Positions 58,560 through 64,000 of a DNA stretch of 64,000 bases are shown here, piece by piece. The notes under the pieces are model-generated. The model saw only the letters and a list, made by a program, of their open reading frames with translations, had not been told where the DNA came from and did no database searches. Source of the stretch: Ornithodoros turicata (taxonomy: Eukaryota > Arthropoda > Arachnida > Ixodida > Argasidae); NCBI RefSeq assembly GCF_037126465.1, contig NC_088201.1:191544031-191608030 (forward strand), read 5' to 3'. The position numbers and the translations under genes are program-made. Position 1 is the first letter of the stretch; each line of letters opens with the position of its first letter.

Positions 58560-60285
58560 TTGCTGGAGGTTCCTGGTGTCGGCGAGCGACTCCAAAATTG
58601 CTCACAGTTGCTGGAAAAAGTTTCCCCGTGTGAACCCAGTCTAAGAAGACTCCTCCAGTGCGCAGAACTCCCTGTCCCTAAGGAGGCAAATAAGGAAGGC
58701 CTTCGAGATATTGTTTCCTGGCCTTTTCGTAAAATATCAAGATGCCTTCCTGCTCACCCGAGCATTCTCTGCGGGTCTCGTTTAGGCTTTTGCACAAAAT
58801 GTGTACAACTTCCCTTGCCTAAACAGATGCTCGTTGCCAAACATTTTGTTTCTTTCTTTCATAGCGCGTTTTGTTATTTCGTTTCAATTATGGCTGCCAA
58901 GAAAGACTGTATGGTTGACCTCCCAGTTTTCTTTATGTTTCCTTTCAAGGCGGACTCATGTAATATACTTACTTGCGCTTCCGGCGAGAGACAGTCTCAC
59001 CGTCCGAGAATCGTTTTCTTTGTGTCGCCTTCTTCCTGCGCTCCAAGGAAGCACGGAATGCGCCGGTGTCTCGAGTTTGTTGCCATCAATTCCTACACTG
59101 CTTCTGTAGGGAATGATATCATTCTGGCCCAGATATCGCGCCAGTACGTGCCGAGAGAAGTGATTTTGTTGCATCTGCCATAGACTCCTATGTATTCTAA
59201 ACTTTACAAACTTTAATTCGCCAAAAATCAGTGTATCGATTCAGGCCTTCAAAAAAGTGGCATTCTCTAGATAAGCGTCGTCAAGTCAAGCTACGTTCCC
59301 ACAGCCGGGCGTGTGCTCTTGCAGCGGGGAGTGGCGAACGGCGAGAGTGTCCACACCGAGGTTCGCTGTACTTTCGAGATAATCTGACGAGGGCGAGAGA
59401 ACCGAGGCTCCCACGCGCGCTACGAGGCAATCGTTTGATTTCATACGCCGTGGACCTTGGTCTTGTTCTTCGCCTTGACTGGTTGGTCACTGCCATCCGC
59501 CGTTGTCAGTCGCGCAAGGAGCGACTGCTTAGACGGCGCCAGAGAGCGGGCCTCCGGCGTCCTCCAAGTGATATTTCTGCCGTTGAGGGCGCCGTTACGG
59601 GCTCCCACCTGGCAGTGGGAACGCGCCTTTACGATATACAGCCGTTCGGTTGGGAAAAGGGTCTTACAATCCTGAGGTAGCCATAAGTCCGGTAGGAAAT
59701 GGGATCGGCAGCTGTGATATACGTTGCAGGTTCGTGGATACGACTCGACAAGTGGATTACGCGGCAATCTCCCAATAGTACTGCAGTGAACAAACTGCGT
59801 GTCGTCATAAGACCTTCCCGGCGACATTGCGGGAGGACCAAAAGTCCTAGGCCCACTTCATATGCAACTGCGCTGGCATTTTGCCTTACAGCGGCTGAGA
59901 TGATGAACGCAGAAAAACACTCAGACAGATTTCAGGTAATATGCCAGCTTCGGCGACGCAGACGGTTGCATTACCACTCAGCTATAGCAGCATGCATGAC
60001 CTGCTGGCTTTCCTTATTTTGTTTCTTGCAAACCATTTACCATTGGCGATAGGAGCCCTTGCAACTCATCCGGTCGGAAGGAGAAGTTGGCGACAATTTG
60101 CATTTTACGCTCCCAAGCAAAGTACAACACTACGCAGTAATTCAATTCTGAACATCGGCTCACTCTTGTACCGCTTTTATTTGCAACACGCAGGGCGGAA
60201 CAAGCATCGTTTTCGGACTTCAGATGAGTTCCAAAGCAGCAACATCTAACGAACAGTTAAAAATGTGTGTATAGTTGTAAGGCGC
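58560..60285. other. Unassigned DNA
   Basis: A 207-codon + frame (58,560-59,183) begins at the edge of the hAT duplication and lacks motifs, so I do not support it. GTTCCCACAGCCGGGCG (about 59,296) and the inverted GGCAGTGGGAACGCGCC (about 59,611) may be the ends of a small decayed element. Confidence 0.35.
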
Positions 60286-60290
60286 CAGAT

Positions 60291-60407
60291 TCATATGCCT
60301 CTAAAAAATCCCAGGATCCTCCCGAAGAATGCTGCAATGTAACGAAGAATTCGCGAAACGAATGGGTTATCCTCAACGATGTCATCTGCTAGTTTTTGCT
60401 TGTCTTC
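60291..60407 (-). CDS. Possible terminal exon for a short amphipathic cationic peptide
   Basis: On the minus strand an acceptor (CTGTTTCCTCAG) precedes a 39-codon exon ending in TGA. It reads from an acidic stretch (EDKQKLADDIVEDNP) to FVSRILRYIAAFFGRILGF and a short FRGI end. The second half would form an amphipathic helix with Arg on one face and aromatic/aliphatic residues on the other, the layout of an acidic propeptide followed by a membrane-active antimicrobial peptide. The first exon, with a signal peptide, was not found, so both gene and function are tentative. Confidence 0.3.
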   Translation of the reverse strand, partial: EDKQKLADDIVEDNPFVSRILRYIAAFFGRILGFFRGI

Positions 60408-60419
60408 CTGAGGAAACAG

Positions 60420-61950
60420 ATAGAAAAAGAAGGCGTAATAAATATATCGCCATATCGGTATATTCCACATCATCATCAACTTCGTAACGATCAGTGTGTG
60501 TAAGGAAGAGCATACAGACTGGGTTCTACAGACAAGCACAATTTACTCTGCTGTGAAACACCTATCGCTGGAAGCCATGCATATATAACAAGCAGGTCTC
60601 AGGTTGAAATAATTTTGTTTTATTTTTATTTTTTTATTCTGAATATTAGCACTAGTGTCCTTATCAATCATTAGGGGCAGCCAACAGTATCCGACCCCGT
60701 CCGTCCGTTCACCTTTCATCTTTCCTCTTCCCTTTTTTTTTTCTGCTAATAAATCCCACACCAACCACACGCGCAAACCAGCATGTTTGACTGGAAGAAT
60801 ACCTGATAAAAACTGATTGCTCGACAATTAAGATATGGCATAACGATGCTCACGGACACCAGAATGAGTTTTTTACAAATGGTCTTGCCGCTAATCACGA
60901 GCGCTGGCATTTTTTTTATGATCACGAGTATTAAAGAGATTATCACACCCATCCCGGTCGATTCCCGGACTGTAGTGCGGATTTATTTCGCGTTCATCAC
61001 TAATAACAGGAGATTTTAGTGCCATCGGAAGCTGTTCACGATAACGATTCCGAAAACATGATTTAGCCAATAATCCCCTTTCTTTGGATCGAGTGACATC
61101 ACAGTGCTAAGCTTCGATTTCATAACTTCCTTGATGGTATCGTCTTCGTAGGATAATTCTCATGTACTCAAGCTCGCTAATAATGCCGAAAATCTGACAC
61201 GAATTGGTGGCGTTGTACCTGAGAAGATTGACATAACGCATGGCAAGAGCAGACGACGCTTATTCAGAGTGCTCCTGGATTCCCTATCTGGGAACCCCTC
61301 CCGGACAAGGCCAATCAGAGATGCGCCCTTTGGCGCGAAAGAGACCAATCAGGAGGCGGTTGGAGGGACATTGGTAGCCCTGACGGGCGACCTACCGACA
61401 GGCGGGCGGCCGAGACGCACTAGGGCACGCAGACTAAGGCACGGCGTCTGCTCTGTGATTGACTTGCGGAGTGTTGTTTCTGGATAGCGCCGGACGCCGA
61501 GCCAGGAGCGTAACACCGTGTTCCACGCAACATGGTCACGTGATAACTCGCGCTCGTATGCGAAAGTCAGAGTATTTACCGACGACTTTTCAATTAGCGG
61601 TTATACTGGGTCGGGAACGCCAAGAAGACGACCTCGGAGAGAGTCGCTTGCGCTGCGCTCCCATTTGTGTGCCTGGCTTATGTCATCATGTTGTGAGCTG
61701 CAGAGGGAATGAGAATCTTTAGAACTGGTCTAATTGATACGTTTTCCGAAGAGAAACTTGACCAAGTTAACTGTGAAGCGATGAGGAACCGTATTGGTTA
61801 CCTACATACGTTGCCGGATGTGATAGTCCCCTTAAGACGTCCGCGATGGCGCGCGGTCACGACCAGAACGCAAATCGAGTACGATTACTTCGCATGAAGC
61901 AATATAATGCAGGGCATCTCTGTGCTAGGAATCATGCAATAAGCTCATCC
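60420..61950. other. Unassigned DNA, with a GC-rich CCAAT-box stretch
   Basis: 61,290-61,500 is GC-rich and contains two CCAAT boxes (GGCCAATCAGA near 61,310 and GACCAATCAGG near 61,345). It could be a promoter, but no first exon was identified on either strand. Confidence 0.3.
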
Positions 61951-61955
61951 TTTAC

Positions 61956-62033
61956 CTCCTCCAGGTGAACGCCTTGGCTTTCCATACATCTCATGACGAC
62001 TCCCCTCAATCGCCTTCGGTACTCCTCCACGTC
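61956..62033 (-). CDS. Single clean phase-0 exon of an unknown gene
   Basis: 78 bp on the minus strand between an acceptor (TTTACTATTTCAG) and a donor (GAG|GTAAAG). It encodes 26 residues starting DVEEYRRRLRGVVMRC and is helical and charged. Both ends are in phase 0. No neighbouring exon was found in the window, so the gene may continue to either side. Confidence 0.4.
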
Positions 62034-62039
62034 CTGAAA

Positions 62040-63750
62040 TAGTAAAGAGACAAACGATACATAAAACCGAAAACTGTGTGATGGCCCGTGGAAGACAATA
62101 AAGACGTGCCTCTGCTGGCGCGCGTCACTGCGCTTGCCAGCCAGGAGGTTTCGGATTCACAAAAAGCTCGTGCAACGGAACCTGTCGTAACTCCGTCGTA
62201 CGGGAAAGATACGACGAAGTGTAGATTCACGAAGGGCACGCGTGCAAAATCTTCGCAGCTTGCGGCGGAATCCTGCGAGAGCTCCCGAGCTGTCATACGA
62301 AGAAAGATGCCGGCGTATTTGGCAGCGGTGCATTTAGAGACGGCAAACAAAGACTCCATAATACGCGCCCACTTTGCCACATAACCTTCTAGATAATCCC
62401 CGAAGTGTCAATGACGTACTTTTTTGCTTGATAACCTTCAACAAATGCTTCAATTTTGTGCTCCGTAAAATTGGGTCCCACGTATTTTTCAAGCATCCCC
62501 TACACCCCGCTAAGACCCCCCCCCCCAAATATTGTAACACCCCTCCAAACTGTCTGCAAGAAAGGCCAAAAAAGCCAGAAAAACTGCAAATATGGGTGCA
62601 CACAGCCCCTACAAAACACCCCCCCCCCGCCCCCCGTGGGGAACATACTGGGAACATCCCTGCTGGGTCGTCGAACGCGTTTCGCCTGTGATTGCCTGGC
62701 ATTCATTATGGCTACCGAAAAACCGAGGGCACGTGTGCTAACAACGCCGATTGTTGACAGACGACTTCTTCTGCTTCTAACGGGACGACTATTATTCGTA
62801 CGATTGCAAATTTCTGTCATCGTTACCATAGCGAAAACATAGTCTCGCACCCGTTGGCTGTTTCTCTCCGTGTTGCCCGTGACAGGAAATGAGCAACTTC
62901 CTCTTCCTCTAGAAAAGGCGTACGCTGTCCACTACGATAGCTTTGTGAATCGTGCTGACGGCGCCATCGTACGCGCTTCGTAGGCTGCGACGTCTTAGCG
63001 CATCTTAGCGTTACTTACGATCGCGTTTGTGAATCCGACCCCAGTTCTACCGGCACCGTCCTATAGCGTGAGGCCACGACCATCTGCCCGCAGGGATATT
63101 CCGTCATCACCGGTAAGGACTCATGTAGAGGGACACCACCTCCTCTACAACTGCACTTCACTCTGGGTACCTAAGTGACAATTAGTGCAAGGCCAATGTT
63201 CAAAAAGGAACAGCGGACACCGTCAGCGAACCGAGCCCGGGTCATCGTCCGTGTTCAGAAGGGGGAATCCCCGTGGATGTAAGCTATGTCTGTGCGGGTT
63301 TCAACCTGGTCGAAAACGCCATCGATTTGGTAGCAGGGCAGAGGTTGATTTGATGCGCCGTCTTCCGCGTGGGACGTCAAGTACAGTGTGCCTGGTGTTG
63401 AGATTATTTCAGGGGCCGTTAAAGTACCCCGAAGTGGCCAAAATTAATCTACAGATCCATCACTGGCGTCGCTCATGATCACAGCTCTCTCCCGAAGTAA
63501 AGCCACGCATTATCGCATTTTTGGCGTTCCAATGCGTGCGAATGCGGGTTGCCGTGGTAACCGACTTGCACGTGACCCCACAGAAGACAAGGAGATGCGT
63601 ATCATAGGCCCACTCCAGGCAGAAGAAGAAGAAGAAGGATGTCAACGCGTACCTCTTAATGTACAAGCCTGAGTCAGTGCACACAGAGGGACGACACGAC
63701 ACGCTGAGTACGACACATTGAGTCTTGTGTCCGTGTATTCCCTCTCCACA
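62040..63750. other. Unassigned DNA with poly-C tracts
   Basis: Runs of C at about 62,517-62,526 and 62,621-62,637 and a GAA run at about 63,624. The C tracts produce proline- or glycine-rich open frames that are not supported as genes. Confidence 0.4.
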
Positions 63751-63752
63751 AA

Positions 63753-63845
63753 GCACAACATCTTGGCCCAATATTGGACCAAGATTGGGCCAATATTGGG
63801 CTTCTATTGCCAATATTGGACCAATATTGGGCCAAGATGTTGTGC
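63753..63845. repeat. Palindromic CCAATATTGG minisatellite
   Basis: Five or so copies of CCAATATTGG or GGGCCAATATTGGG in 93 bp. The whole block is itself an inverted repeat, beginning GCACAACATCTTGGCCCAAT and ending with its complement. Confidence 0.75.
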
Positions 63846-63967
63846 TGCCTGGGTTTGTGTGCCGAGACTCAGGCTTTTACATTATGGAGTTCATCCACCA
63901 GCTGGCCTGCATGTACGCCATCTTCTCAACGAATGTGCTATTTCCAGGCACGAATTGGAACGCAACA

Positions 63968-63996
63968 GTGTGAACTGGGAGCCGCCCAGTTCACAC
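63968..63996. repeat. 12-bp hairpin at the window end
   Basis: GTGTGAACTGGG and CCCAGTTCACAC are perfect inverted arms around a 5-base loop. The window ends here, so it is unclear whether this is the edge of a larger element. Confidence 0.6.
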
Positions 63997-64000
63997 CATA

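Noticed and set aside
58560..59183. 207-codon ORF
   Set aside because: Starts within the edge of a hAT insertion and shows no motif; coding status cannot be supported.
59282..59640. Small element with GTTCCCACAGCC-type inverted ends
   Set aside because: Only about 17 imperfect bases match and no target duplication was found.
62374..62842. Proline-rich ORFs
   Set aside because: Created by poly-C tracts in overlapping frames.

Overview
The window is nuclear DNA from an arthropod, most likely an ixodid (hard) tick. The organism call is inference: it rests on spliced, decayed genes, dense nested transposons of types common in tick genomes, and the absence of operons or bacterial signals. Almost all of it is mobile or repetitive DNA, and only a few short stretches look like host coding exons.

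Layout. 0.66-1.3 kb: a THAP zinc-finger gene broken by a 153-bp MITE and a frameshift. 1.6-21.9 kb: a region bracketed by convergent TTAA-flanked ends sharing TTAAGAGGACATAYCAC, possibly one large DNA transposon. Inside it are an SGNH-hydrolase pseudogene (+ strand) and a decayed transposase fused to a YqaJ-type nuclease (- strand). A Maverick/Polinton-like element (5,352-16,470) is inserted in the last SGNH exon. It has 2,444-bp inverted repeats, a 6-bp target duplication and two small AT-rich ORFs. A Ty3/Gypsy retrotransposon (5,792-10,105) is inserted in its left inverted repeat. This gives three to four levels of nesting, each read from an exact target-site duplication.

22-38 kb: non-autonomous elements (Harbinger-like, hAT-like, Tc1/mariner-like, TTAA-type, CAGGGTG foldbacks), a 5'-truncated LINE, two SINE-like copies, and a few exon-like segments of an unrecognised minus-strand gene near 28 kb.

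38.08-56.29 kb: an 18-kb tandem array of a 232-bp unit, the standout feature. Each unit contains a complete type I hammerhead ribozyme: CTGACGA, helix II, GAAA, minimal helix III, GTC cleavage site and a long three-part helix I. About 77 units run on the + strand after about 1.6 units in inverted orientation, with (TA)n at both ends. This matches the metazoan retrozyme type of Penelope-associated self-cleaving circular RNA repeat, here at unusually high copy number and with duplicated multi-unit blocks.

56.3-64 kb: a hAT-like element with a nested 783-bp foldback, a possible terminal exon for an amphipathic cationic peptide, one clean phase-0 exon near 62 kb, and unrecognised DNA. The track's 85-residue ORFs in the satellite and the ORFs in the inverted repeats are by-products of repetition, not genes.
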